Assembly: GCA_030686995.1 (NCBI GenBank)
Contig: CM060708.1
Location: 184,838,126-184,902,125 of the forward strand
Source of the DNA: Artemisia argyi
Taxonomy: Eukaryota; Streptophyta; Magnoliopsida; Asterales; Asteraceae
Length of the DNA stretch: 64,000 nucleotides
Reading direction: 5' to 3'
Shown piece after piece: positions 1 to 10,609 of the stretch. A program made the translations under genes and the position numbers. The notes beneath the pieces are model-generated. The model was given only the letters and a program-made list of their open reading frames with translations, was not told the origin of the DNA and ran no database searches. Position 1 is the first letter of the stretch; every line of letters starts with the position of its first letter.

Positions 1-587
1 GGTAATGGGCCAAAGGGTAGTGGATTGGGTTTATTTTATTTGTGGGGTGGTATTGGATTGAAATAACATAAAAGGTCCATTTGGTTATTTATCTAAGTAC
101 AAGGACCATTCATGTAATTTCTGGATTTTCGGGGTAAGTTCTGCCATTTAGTGAAAGTGTAATCCAATGGACCATTCCTGCCAATATGTAATTCCTCAGG
201 GTTCTTTGATGATTTTTCTTCAAAACAAAATATCCGAGGATTATTTTTGCCAATTTTGAAACCTGAGGGACCAAAAGTGTAATTTTCTCAAACTTTTCAC
301 CCAAGGACTAAATTTGATAATTTTTTACTTTTAAAAACCTTGGGTTGACTTTTCTTTTATTTTAAACCTTCAGGGACTAGTTTTGTCAATTTTTAAAACT
401 TGAGGGACTGAAACTGCCAATTATGCAAACTTTGTTCGTTTTTCATTTGTTTTTAAACATTTTGCATCTAAAACATATAAAACACAATTCCTGGAATAAT
501 TTTTGTATTTTGATGTGTTTCTGAGTGTTTTTGGATGTTTTGGCAGTTCAGATACGATAAAAATGATGAGTATTTACACACTCATCA
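1..587 (-). mobile_element. Ty3/gypsy LTR-like remnant, cut by the left window edge
   Basis: No gene is visible. The segment repeats short phrases of the type 'agggactaaa' / 'ggaccaaaagtgtaat', as does the Athila-type LTR at about 60900-61423. It ends in a short hairpin (TGATGAG at 564, CTCATCA ending at 587) like the one that opens the LTR at 61423. I infer a minus-strand LTR start at 587, but the hairpin is symmetrical, so the opposite orientation is possible. Boundary and family are inference. Confidence 0.3.
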
Positions 588-1083
588 ATGTTCAAAGTAC
601 TGCTTGTATCAAAGTGCTGCTCATGGTCAAAGTACTGCTCGTGCATGAAGAATATTCAAAGTACTTCTAAGATAAAGGACTGATATGCAATATTGTTTAA
701 GGATTGTTATGTAATATTATTAGAATATTCTAGAATTAGTTAGAGTTAGTTTACTTGTCGTTCAATTATTGTAAATCGACTTAAGGTTTTCCTTGTGCCT
801 ATAAAAGGAGCCTTAGGGAGGTATTAGTGGTACGATTACGATTTCATAGATTAGAGAATACGATATTAGAGAGTTAGGTATTATTAGTGAATCTGTGTAA
901 TATAAGCAGTTCAAGTTGGTTTTAATATAATTATTCAAAGTTCTTCTTAGCTTTGTGTTAGTAGATTCCGTATACTTTACAAGGTTACATCAGTGTTTCA
1001 TTGTTAGTAGTTTTGAGTTATTCAAGATTGCTAAGACCATTACAAGTTATAGTTAAGTTTGGTCAGAGTATATCGATCCAACA
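564..1083 (+). mobile_element. candidate LTR fragment with TATA box and primer-binding-like end
   Basis: The segment opens with the TGATGAG hairpin, has a TATA box (TATAAAAG, 800-807), and ends in CA at 1082-1083. A primer-binding-site-like string, TGGCGACG, starts two bases later at 1085; many gypsy elements of the Athila/Tat group use TGGCG-type sites. This fits a plus-strand LTR of about 520 bp followed by its leader. No second LTR or coding region is attached, so this is only a plausible reading. Confidence 0.35.
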
Positions 1084-1206
1084 ATGGCGACGTTTTTCAG
1101 AACTTAGGGGGCCAAACGATGTAATCTGGAAAGTTTAGGGACCAACGGTGTATTTTTGTCTTAAGTAGTTTATGATTTTAGATCATTTGAGGATCAAACT
1201 TTTTTT

Positions 1207-1457
1207 ATATACCAAGAGATTAATCTCCACCCTCCATCTTTACTTGATCTAATAGATGAGATTAATCTTAACAATTAAAAAACCCACTTTCATCTTTTTT
1301 GTTCCAAATATTAATATCTTTCACATCGTTAATCATTAAGCAAAAAAAAATATAACGTTACGACGAGCATTTAATTATCTTTCTATAGATAGGCAATTCG
1401 ATATACTTTCGACAAAATTAATTTTTCATGTTTTTCACATTTTTTTCGTTTTTTTTC

Positions 1458-1502
<45 letters not shown>

Positions 1503-1887
1503 TTACTGAAATTTGAATGAAAAAACAATATGTGATTTAACTCTAATATCACATTGATATTATATATCATATGTGATTTAACACTACTATCACATGTGGT
1601 TTTTCATGCAAATTTCAATAATGAAAAAAAAAACGAAAAAACGAGAAGAAAAGTTGAAAAAATGAAGAAAAAAAAATTGTCGAAAGTATATTAAAGTGCC
1701 CGTATATAGAAAGATAATTAAATGCTCGTCGCGATGGTGTAATTATTTTCACTTAACGATTAACGGTTTAAAAAATATTTAAATTACAAAAAATATGTGA
1801 AAAAATGCTTTTAATATGAACCATTAATGTCATTTTAAATGGATGGTAGGGATGACTCCATTAGTATCTAAGATAAGTTTGGTATAT
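1207..1887. mobile_element. small foldback element, copy 1
   Basis: The two halves are imperfect reverse complements. ATATACC at 1207 pairs with GGTATAT ending at 1887. Internally the left arm (about 1310-1430) and right arm (about 1680-1790) share blocks such as 'gacgagcatttaattatc' and 'atactttcgac' in opposite orientation. The centre holds a 43-base T run and alternating ATCACATGTG-type motifs. No ORF is present. The same arm sequence recurs at 26214-26705, and the outer ~80 bases resemble the ends of the giant element at 6355-10609. No clear target duplication was seen. Confidence 0.65.
1459..1501 (+). repeat. poly(T) tract, 43 bases
   Basis: Uninterrupted T run in the centre of the foldback element at 1207-1887. 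Comparable runs on the same strand occur at 2042-2074, 21063-21107 and 25079-25128. Confidence 0.95.
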
Positions 1888-2038
1888 AGTTTATATCAAA
1901 AATCTCAAAATACACCTCTTTGATTTAAGACAAATTTTGCTATAAATAAAACTTCAAAAATCTTAAAATACACATGTTTCATTGAAAAAATTAACTAGAT
2001 AAGATTATTTTAACTATTTTTAAAAATAGATAAAGGTT

Positions 2039-2041
<3 letters not shown>

Positions 2042-2074
<33 letters not shown>
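2042..2074 (+). repeat. poly(T) tract, 33 bases
   Basis: Uninterrupted T run between the foldback element and the Stowaway MITE; no attached retroposon body is recognisable. Confidence 0.95.
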
Positions 2075-2075
<1 letters not shown>

Positions 2076-2226
2076 GTTCAGTTTTCATATGCAACCAAAA
2101 ACCAACTCAAACATTCGGTTTTTCTAAAAATCAAAACTGCCTCGTTGGTTTTTCATTTGGTTTGGTTTTTTGTCCTATTTTTCCGATTCTTTCGGTTTCG
2201 ATTTGATTTTTTGATTTTATATACTA

Positions 2227-2481
2227 CTCCCTCCGTCCCAAAATTATTGTCCCCTATTGACTTTTTTGGTCTTTCTTTCTCAACTTTGACTATAAATATT
2301 TTTATTTGTGTTACACAATATTTTATAAAAATTATATCAAATGAAAATACATTTAAAACTCAATTCGTTCATATATTTTGTATCAAGTATTATGTAATAT
2401 AAACAAAAATACTTAAGGTCAAAGTTGAAAAGTAAAGACCGAAAAAGTCAATAGGGGATAATAATTTTGGGACGGAGGTAG
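2227..2481. mobile_element. Stowaway-type MITE (Tc1/mariner), 255 bp
   Basis: Inverted ends CTCCCTCCGTCCC (2227) and its near complement GGGACGGAGGTAG (ending 2481) carry the hallmark Stowaway terminus and are flanked by TA (2225-2226 and 2482-2483). Pairing extends about 40 bases inward. It has no coding capacity. Confidence 0.9.
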
Positions 2482-2483
2482 TA

Positions 2484-3313
2484 TATATTATTACATGATA
2501 TTAAATTATATAATTAACTTATTGACTTTTATGAAAATACTTATAGTGATACATATCATATGATACTCTTAATCATGTTTTAACCATAAGATATAATCAT
2601 AAAATCAAATACATTTTGACAATATAATAATCATAAGTTAATGTTTTAATTATTTAATTAATCAATATATATACTTTAAACCATTACATGTTCGTACTCT
2701 CCTAAGTTGCATAGGTTCGTAGCCCTAGTTCTACGTATTCAGTACTGGTAGATACCTGACGCAATCCAAGTGGTGATTCTTCCCCAAGAAATCCTTATAT
2801 GTTTGATTGAAGCATCAAAGAAGAAGAATTCCGTGCCAATCAAAAAGATTGTGGAACTTAGGCAATTACAGGAACACATGTAAGTAATCCTAAACACCTT
2901 TTATATCACTGATTAGGAGATTTGTTATTAGGGGTTTGGTCTGCATAGCATTTATGCATTTATTTTTCATTGTACATGTTTTAGAGGCCATGCGATAATC
3001 ACCAAAGCAATAATACACTACAAACCACAATGGAACCACCGTGAATCATCAAAAAAAATGTGGTGGTGATCGTGGCTAGGTCGCGTCAGAAATAAGGCCA
3101 AGAGAAAAAGGGGAAAACAAGATAGTGTTTTTAGGTTATCAAAAGGATTAGCTAGTTATGAAAGAATAACCCTTGAGTTTATAACCTAAAATCTTTTAAT
3201 GCAATAACTAGTAATTAAGCTTTTTAGAAGTATAAATGATTTGATTTGATTTCTCCTAATCTTATTTTGTTTCTCTCCTATTTGAGATAAATCATACTTA
3301 ATATGTTTTGATA
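2484..3313. other. no recognised feature
   Basis: AT-rich intergenic sequence. A segment near 2700-2900 reads a little like a splice-containing fragment, but no continuous coding frame or family motif could be supported. Confidence 0.5.
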
Positions 3314-3316
3314 TAA

Positions 3317-4581
3317 GGGTGTGTTTGTTTTTACTAAAAAAAATCTGACTACCTCTGACGTCTTACTAGTCAGACGTGGTCAGAGGTTTTTGTTGTTTGT
3401 TTTTTCATCACCAGTCAGACGCGGTAAGATCTAATAAGTCTGACTCGGTAAGAGGTGGTGAACAAATCTGACTACCTCTTATCAGGCATCAAATGAATAG
3501 GTTAGGGGCATCATAATATTGGTGTGATAAGTTTGTGATAAAAATGGCGATGAAAGTTGCAATTTACAGACAAATAAGAAGATGAAAATATAGAGAAGAT
3601 GTGTTAGGAATAAAAATGGTTTTTGACTTGTGATTGTAGTACACAAGTACTTTTAAAATGACGTACTAGTACAACTATATTAAAATATGAAACACTCTTT
3701 TATATTATCACTTTTTTCAATATGACAATTTTTTTTTTCATTTTATAGTCCGGTACTTTTATAAACTTGATCTATTTTCAGTTTTGTTTATGTAAATAAA
3801 AAACACATTAAAAGTCTTGTACATTTAATAAAGAAAGCTACTACCTCCGTCCCATAATTATAGTCAACTGTTAACTTTTAAAGTCTCTAGTCTTCAACTT
3901 TGACCTTAAATATTTTTATTTGTGTAGTATTTTTTAAATAAGTATATTGGTCGTTTTTTTCTTTAATGTGTATATGTTTTTTAACATTTTTTTATTATTT
4001 TTTTATTTTTTTATGCATATTCAAATTATCATGCCAAGCAAGTTTTGTAATCAATCAAAGCTATAGAACTAGTAATTTTCCGAATAATTCATAAAATAAA
4101 AATGAATAAACAATTTAAGTTTTCTAACTGTAATTCTTTCGTGTTATAGGTTACGTCAAATTCTTTATTGTTTAGGTTTCGGTAATTTAATTATTTATAA
4201 CATTTCAAGCGCTCCAATATAATTTTCATGACTATCTCTTTGTTTAATTTTTATTTATTTATTTATAAATAAGTGTGAATAGCAACAGGTAGAGCAATTT
4301 GGTTATCATTAAATAAAGCCGAACAGATAATTTATTTAATGGTTTATTATTATGTTAAATTTATGATAAAAATATTTTGTTTCAAGTTTACACTATCTAC
4401 TTATTAATTGTATTGTAGTAGTTTAATATATACCTAAAAAAGGGAAAATTAAAATATTCAGACAATTATAAAAAAACAACAACACTTTTTTATTCAGATT
4501 CAGACATTATAGTCACCTCTTACTAGTAAGATGTTGTAGTCAAATTCAGATACGAAACATTTTAATGAAACAAACATACCC
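3317..4581. mobile_element. Tourist-like (PIF/Harbinger) non-autonomous element
   Basis: The ends GGGTGTGTTTGTTT (3317) and GGGTATGTTTGTTT (reverse complement, ending 4581) are flanked by the trinucleotide TAA on both sides (3314-3316 and 4582-4584), the TSD expected of PIF/Harbinger insertions. Both subterminal regions carry 'tctgactac' / 'cttactagt' repeats in opposite orientation. At 1265 bp it is long for a MITE, yet no transposase frame is present. A Stowaway-like terminus at 3841 suggests a nested insertion contributed to its length. Confidence 0.75.
3841..3960. mobile_element. half of a Stowaway-like MITE
   Basis: CTACCTCCGTCCCATAATTA at 3841 and the following 'cttcaactttgaccttaaatatttttatttgtg' style sequence match the left half of the element at 2227 closely. 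No matching opposite end is found inside the surrounding Tourist-like element, so this looks like a truncated or internally rearranged copy. Confidence 0.55.
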
Positions 4582-4584
4582 TAA

Positions 4585-5790
4585 GTCTCAATACACATGA
4601 ATTTTACTTTTTGTTCATAAAATTGTATATATGTGATTTTAATAATACAATTGATTAACAATGTAAATTACATTCTTGTAAAATTTTATTTTGGCATAGT
4701 AAAGCTTGTCTAGGCGCATCTATGGTTAATTTTGTTTCCTATAACACTATGTAAAATCTTTTATACTTATATAGTTATAATAAACGTGCACACGCAAGTT
4801 TTCACATAATTTGTTCATTATACATTAATATCAATTAATATTTTGTATAGATTTTTGTTGGACGGAGGATTTTACTTTGTTTAACTAGCATAGTTTTAAA
4901 GTTAATATTGTTTATATTTAATTATTGATATCAGGTTTTAGACATTATGTGTATTGAATAGCACATAATGACCATTAAAAATTGCTTGTTTGAATATTCT
5001 TATTTAAACTTTAAAAGGTAATTACGTGCATCACTATCTGCACAATATCGTGTATATGTTTCAATTTTATAATAACCTGTGGGGTCATGCATTCATTAAT
5101 ATTATATTCATGTTAATAATAATTTTAGTGTATTTGATTTTGAATCATATGTACACACGAGTTAAACTTATAAAAAGTAATAGCATGAGTCGTTATTGAG
5201 CGTGGATAATAAAAATAATAATTTCTCAGACATTCTTACCTAATATTCTAAAGAGGAATAACATGCGTTTTTATATATGTATAATCTTGTGCATTTATTT
5301 ACATATTAAAGTAACTTATTCTTTCAGTTAGATATCTATACATTCGCATATGCATTAATTTCATATAAATTATAATAATATTTATAAATAACAACAATAT
5401 AATTAAAAATAAGAATATAAAGTGTAAAGATATTAATTAAATTTATAAAGTTATTAAAAACATAGAAACCAATAAGTATATATTTACTTAAGTCCATATA
5501 AATTATTTAAGATTTAACAATTAAAGTTTTATAACTACCCCCTCGTTTTTTAATTTTTTAAACAAAATCGACACATTCGTTTTTATACATATTTATTTGC
5601 CGGGTGAAATTTAGATGAGTTTGACCAAATTGTTTCAATTTTGACTTTCTATTATCTAATGAAGTAATGAGATGACTCCATTTCTTCTGCATGACAAAAT
5701 TGAACATTCTTATTAGTGTGATATAAACTGTTTCAACATTACTTTTTAACTTTTTAAGAATCTATTATTATATGAGAGATGGAAGAATTA
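4585..5790. other. AT-rich intergenic sequence, nothing recognised
   Basis: About 1.2 kb of very AT-rich sequence without a coding frame, inverted repeat or known terminus that I can support. Confidence 0.5.
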
Positions 5791-5795
5791 AAATC

Positions 5796-6262
5796 AATGT
5801 TTTAAAGATCGGGATCCTATTTAGGATCGTTTTCATTTTTGAAGATCAAAATCGTAAGATTATATCGGGATCCTAAGATCCTACTATAATGTCATTTGCT
5901 TAATAGTTTTTGTAAGATTATTCAAATCTACAAATTATTATATGTCATAAACACAAAATTATATGAATGTTTAATGGAAATGCCGTCCTAAATTATGAAT
6001 ATGGAATATTTAAGATGATTCACATATTGTTGTTAAATTTTATAAAACATAATCCATAACTTTGTAGTTTTTTAGTTTGCGGTTTGAGAAAGTAAGATTG
6101 GATCGGAGTAGATCTTAAAATGGTATGGTCAAGATCGGTATCCTACAAGATCTTAAGTTTTCTAAGTCCTACGTAGGATCTGAATCACTTTTACTTTGTA
6201 ATATCGTAAAATCTTAAGATCAGAATCACAATCAGAATCTTAACAACTATGGTTAAAATTAC
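5796..6262. mobile_element. MITE-like element rich in GATC/GGATCC words
   Basis: The left part (from about 5800) has 'gatcgggatcctatttaggatcg'-type words. The right part has the complementary 'cctacgtaggatc' and ends in 'aatcttaacaactatgg', a terminus type often seen on plant DNA-element MITEs. Pairing between the halves is loose and no target duplication is visible. Confidence 0.35.
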
Positions 6263-6639
6263 TAACGAAACTGTGTATTGCATTTCTTCTGTAATAAAGA
6301 AGAAATACATCTCATTACGTCTTTAAGAATACCAAACAAGAGTCACTTTATTTTGCATACTCTTATTTTGGTGCATACCAAGGGACAAATCTCCACTATC
6401 CATCTATTTTTATCTAATGGTGGGGATTAACCTAAGATTTAATATAGAAACCTAAGTCCATGTTTATTTATTTATTTATTCCTTTTTCTTTTTCTTTGTC
6501 TTTTTGTCTTTTTTATTATTCATTTTTTTTCTTTTATTTCTTTATTATTATTATTATTATTATTATTTTTTTTTTTTTGTTCTAAATCACCTTTTTTTTT
6601 TGTCTTTTTTTTCTAATAAACGTTTTTTTTTTCTTTCTA

Positions 6640-7092
6640 ATACATGTTCTTTTCACTTTCATACATTTTTGTCTGTTTTCGTCTATTTTCATATATTTTC
6701 GTCTGTTTTCATACGTTTCTCGTCCGCTTTCTTATGTTTTCGCCCGTTAACGTTTGTTTTCATACGGTTTCATCTGTTTTCTTACATTTCCGTTCGTTTT
6801 CATACGTTTTCCTCCGTTTTCAAATGTTTTCGTTCGTTTTAATACGTTTTTGTCCGTTTTCTTTTGTTTTCGTCCATTTTTCATACGTCTTCGTCCGTTT
6901 TCAGACGTGTTTTTACGCTTTCATATGTTTTTGTCCGTTTTCAGACATATTCGTTCGTTTTCTTACGTTTTCGTTCTTTTTCATACGTTTTCGTCCGTTT
7001 TCATCTGTTTTCTTTCATTTTCGTCCAGTAACGTTTTTGTCCTTTTTCATAAATGTTTTCTGCCATTTTCAGACGTTTTCATATGTTTCTAA
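6640..7092. repeat. helically phased 10-bp T-tract repeat, left arm block 1
   Basis: Degenerate tandem array with unit GTTTTC plus four bases, alternating ATAC and GTCC, i.e. CGTTTTCATACGTTTTCGTC per 20 bases. A TTTT run recurs every 10 bases, one per helical turn, for roughly 45 units. Because three units make 30 bases, frames stay open and give spurious Phe/Ser/Val-rich ORFs. Confidence 0.85.
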
Positions 7093-7328
7093 ATATCACA
7101 AATGATATTTTGAATATCACAAGTTACATTCTAAATTATACAAGTGATATTCTGTGATAATCTAAACATCACAAGTTATATTCTGAATATCACAAATGAT
7201 ATTCTGTGATATTCATAATATCACAAGTGATATTCTGAATATCACAAGTGATTTTCTATGATAAGCAGAATATCACAAGTGATACAATAAGTACCACAAA
7301 TGATATTCTAGATATCATTAGTAATATT
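7093..7328. repeat. 21-bp dyad array, left
   Basis: About eleven degenerate copies of a unit built on GAATATCACAAGTGATATTC, which is itself an inverted repeat with 9-bp arms around AA. The same unit makes up 8807-9270 and 9355-9470 on the other side of the solo LTR. Confidence 0.85.
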
Positions 7329-7642
7329 CGTCCATTTTTCATACGTATTCGTCCGTTTTCAGACGTGTTTTTACGCTTTCATACGTTTTCATACATATTC
7401 GTTCATTTTCTTACGTTTTCATTCGTTTTCATACATTTTTGTCCGTTTTCTTTCGTTTTTGTCTAGTTTTCAAACGTTTTTGTCCTTTTTCATACATGTT
7501 TTTACACTTTCACACGTTTTTTTTTTCTGTTTTCATACATTTTTGTTCGTTTTCATACGTTTTCGTCCGTTTTTTCATTCGTTTTCATCCGTTTTTAAAT
7601 GTTTTTTTTTGCCATTTTCATACCTTTTCATATGTTTCTAAA
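7329..7642. repeat. helically phased 10-bp T-tract repeat, left arm block 2
   Basis: Second block of the GTTTTC-NNNN decamer. The end 'catatgtttctaaa' is the same phrase that ends block 1 at 7080-7093, indicating a tandem duplication of the block plus dyad-array unit before the LTR inserted. Confidence 0.8.
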
Positions 7643-8806
7643 TGTGAAAAACCAGAAGGGGGGTTGAATAGTTTTACGTCAATTTAGATTATAAAAACTT
7701 TATTTTCAAAAACTTCGATTCTTGTTTATGTGAAATTCAACACTTGCACTATATGAATAATTTAATCTAACTAACTAAACAAATATAATATAAATATGAA
7801 AGTAAAGAAAAGATAGAGTTAGAAATATCAAACCACAACACAAGGATTTATAATGGTTCGGCTACGAAGCTCCTCTTCGCCCTACTCCACTCCCCGAGTC
7901 TCTTACTCGAGAGTTTTCTTCATTATATCAACAAACTCCCTTGTGGCGGAGAAACCTTACACAACTTTTGCTTATACCAATTTACGATACTAAGCTAAAT
8001 GTCGAGTTATAATAGTAGCTAGAACCAATCTCACAACTTTTTCACGACTTGGCACACCTTCTTCACAACTTGTACAATACTTAATTTCACACCCACTTAA
8101 AACTACTTATTACAAGCACTACACAACTTTACAATTAATTTACACATGCTATACAACTAATCTTCAATACTTCTTGATTTGAAATGAAAGGAGTATTATT
8201 CTCTTGCACTTTGAATGATGAGGGATTGGATCACTTGAAACAAGAACTAATAAACTTATGATCAAAAGTTTTAGGAAGATGATTTGAGAGGATTTAGACA
8301 GAAAGTTTTAGTGCAAAAGGTGAGGAAAAAATGCAGGATTGAACCTGTATTTATAGACAAAAGATTCTGGTCACAGGAGCGTGCCGGCCCCCTTAAATGG
8401 TGGCCGCCCCCCTTAAAATTAAGGGGCCGCCCTCCTGTAACGGCCAGAACTTTTGTCATTTTCTGGGGAAAGTTTATTTGGTAAAAATTTAACTGATTTT
8501 GGTTAAAAATTTGAATTCATATATTTATTATGAATTAAACATTTTCCTTTAATTACCAAAAGTGTTTTTCTAAATATGTAAAATGTTTATACCATTTTAT
8601 ATAATTTGTAATGATTAAATAAACCTTCCTTTGATCATAAAATGTATTAGGCAATTGGTTATTCATACCTTAAGTGATTAAGATGGATATAATGATATTT
8701 TAAAACTAAATACTTGTTTACGTAATGATTTAAGATTTTGTGATCGTCAAAACATAGGGATATCGAGAAATATTAATAATATTTTTACGCATTATTTATA
8801 TCAACA
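7643..8806 (-). mobile_element. copia (SIRE-like) solo LTR, minus orientation
   Basis: On the minus strand it begins TGTTGATATAAATAATGCG and ends in TTTTTCACA, closely matching the LTR at 45829-47397. It has a TATA box (TATAAATA, minus, 8348-8355) preceded on its own strand by a GC-rich hairpin (about 8381-8440). Flanks are CTAAA (7638-7642) and GTAAA (8807-8811), a 5-bp target duplication with one mismatch. The sequence rejoined across the insertion matches the intact junction at 7081-7110 of the host repeat. No internal region or second LTR is present, hence a solo LTR. Confidence 0.85.
8348..8355 (-). promoter_or_regulatory. LTR core promoter TATA box
   Basis: TATAAATA on the minus strand, at the same place as the TATA boxes of the related LTRs at 46298, 50903 and 51506. 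Confidence 0.6.
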
Positions 8807-9470
8807 GTAAATATCACAAGTGATATTCTGAATATCACAAGTTATATTCTGAATATCACAAGTGATATTCCGTGATATTCTAAACATCACAAGTTATATT
8901 CTGAATATCACAAGTGATATTTGTGATATTCAGAATATCACAGGTGATATTCTGAACATCACAAGTGATTTTATGTGATATGCAAAATATCACAAGTGAT
9001 ACTTTGAGTACCACAAATGATATTCTGGATATCATAAGTAATATTCTGTGATATTCAGAATATCACAAGTGATATTCTGGATATCATATGTGATTTTCTG
9101 AATTTGATAAGTGATTTTTCAACAAATATTTTGTAAGATGAAAATCACAAGTGATATTAAGAAAATCGCAAGTGATAGATATTCAGAAAATCACAAGTGA
9201 TATTTAGAATATCACCATTGATATTCAGAAAATCACAAGTGATATTGTGAATATCAATTGTGATATTCAGAAATGTATAAAAACAGACGAAAACGTAAAA
9301 AAACGGACTAATACGTATGAAAACGGACGAATACATATGAAAACGGACGAAAACATAAGAAAATCACAAGTGATATTCAAAATATCACAAGTGATATTCA
9401 AAAAATCACACGTGATATTCTGGATATCACTGAATATCACTTGTGATATTCAGAAATCACTTGGGATATT
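8807..9470. repeat. 21-bp dyad array, right, with a short A-tract block
   Basis: Tandem GAATATCACAAGTGATATTC-type dyads, interrupted at about 9270-9360 by A-rich decamers (CGAAAACGTATGAAAACGGA type). More than twenty degenerate units are visible by eye. Many CA/TG substitutions preserve pairing. Confidence 0.85.
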
Positions 9471-10310
9471 AAGAAACGTAAGAAAATAGATGAAACTGTA
9501 AGAAATCGGATGAATACGTATGAAAGCGTAAAAACACATATGAAAACGGACAAAAATGTATGAAAAATGGACGAAAATGAAAGAAAACGGATGAAAACGT
9601 ATTAAAACGAATGAAAACTTTAAAAACTTGGCGAAAACGTAAGAAAACAGATGAAAATGGACAAAAACGTAAGAAAACAGGCAAAAATGTATGAAAGCGT
9701 TAAAACATGTCTGAAAACGGACGAAAACGTATGAAGAATGGACGAAAACAAAAGAAAAATATATGAAAACGGACGAAAACGTATGAAAATGAACGAAAAC
9801 ATAAGAAAACAGATGAAAATGAAAGAAAATGGACGAAAACGTAAGAAAACAGGCGAAAATGTATGAAAGCGTAAAAACATGTCTAAAAACAGACGAAAAC
9901 GTATGATGAATGGATGAAAACAAAAGAAAAATAGATGAAAACGGACGAAAACGTATGAAACATAAGAAAACATATGAAGACGTAAGAAAATAGATGAAAA
10001 CGAACGAAAAATGTATAAGGACGGACGAAAATGTCTGAAAATAGACGAAAACGTCTAAAAATGAGCGAAAACATAAAAAACGAACAAAAACGTCTGAAAA
10101 CAGACGAAAACGTATATAAACATATGAAAACAGACAAAAACGTATAAAAATGGACGAAAACGTTTGAAAATGGATGAAGATGTATAAAAACGGACGAAAA
10201 CAGACGAAAACGTGAAAAACGGACGAAAACGTATGAAAACGAACAAAAATATATGAAAACAGATTAAAACGTATGAAAACGGAGAAGATGAAAGAAACGT
10301 AAATTAAAAA
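9471..10310. repeat. helically phased 10-bp A-tract repeat, right arm
   Basis: Reverse complement of the left-arm decamer: GAAAAC plus four bases, alternating GTAT and GGAC, about 80 units. It is followed by a purine-rich A/G low-complexity stretch to about 10500. A 288-codon open frame on the minus strand (9450-10316) is created by the repeat and is not a gene. Confidence 0.85.
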
Positions 10311-10609
10311 AAACATTAATTAAAAAAACGTGAATTAGGAAAAAAAACAAAAAACAAACAAAAAAGAAACAAAAAAAGAAGAAAAAAGAAAAAAAATATG
10401 TGTGAAAAAAAAAGACACAAAAAAAAAAAAAAACAAAAAGAAAGAAAGAAAATAAATGAATAATTAAAAAAATAAAAAAACATAGAAAAAGGAAAAAAAA
10501 AATATGGACTTAGGTTTTCATATTTAATTTTAGGTTAATCCTACTATTATATTAAATTAGATGAATGATGGAGCTTAGTATTTTGATATGCACCAAAATA
10601 AAAGTATGC

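Larger units (their letters stand above)
6355..10609. mobile_element. giant foldback element (~4.3 kb) with phased T-tract arms
   Basis: GCATAC at 6355 pairs with GTATGC ending at 10609, and the outer ~130 bases are imperfect inverted repeats ('attttggtgcata' then 'ggattaacct' then 'aaacctaagtcca'). Inside, the left arm (about 6640-7640) is T-rich 10-bp repeats and the right arm (about 9270-10310) is the A-rich complement; both are interleaved with arrays of a ~21-bp dyad unit. A copia solo LTR (7643-8806) lies near the middle. No transposase is present. The terminal ~80 bases resemble the foldback copy at 1207-1887. A 9-bp target duplication is not clear (only about half of positions agree), suggesting age. 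Long open frames inside are artefacts of stop-free T-rich repeats. Confidence 0.75.

Noticed and set aside
4850..4870. GGACGGAGG near 4860 as the missing right end of the Stowaway-like element at 3841
   Set aside because: It lies outside the Tourist-like element that contains 3841 and has no TA flank pairing; inconsistent with nesting.
6504..7687. Phe/Ser/Val-rich open frames of 60-153 codons on the plus strand
   Set aside because: Produced by the T-rich 10-bp repeat, which contains no stop in several frames; same low-complexity pattern in every frame.
9450..10316. 288-codon open frame on the minus strand
   Set aside because: Complementary arm of the same repeat; no domain, no codon bias, only VFIRF-like repetition.
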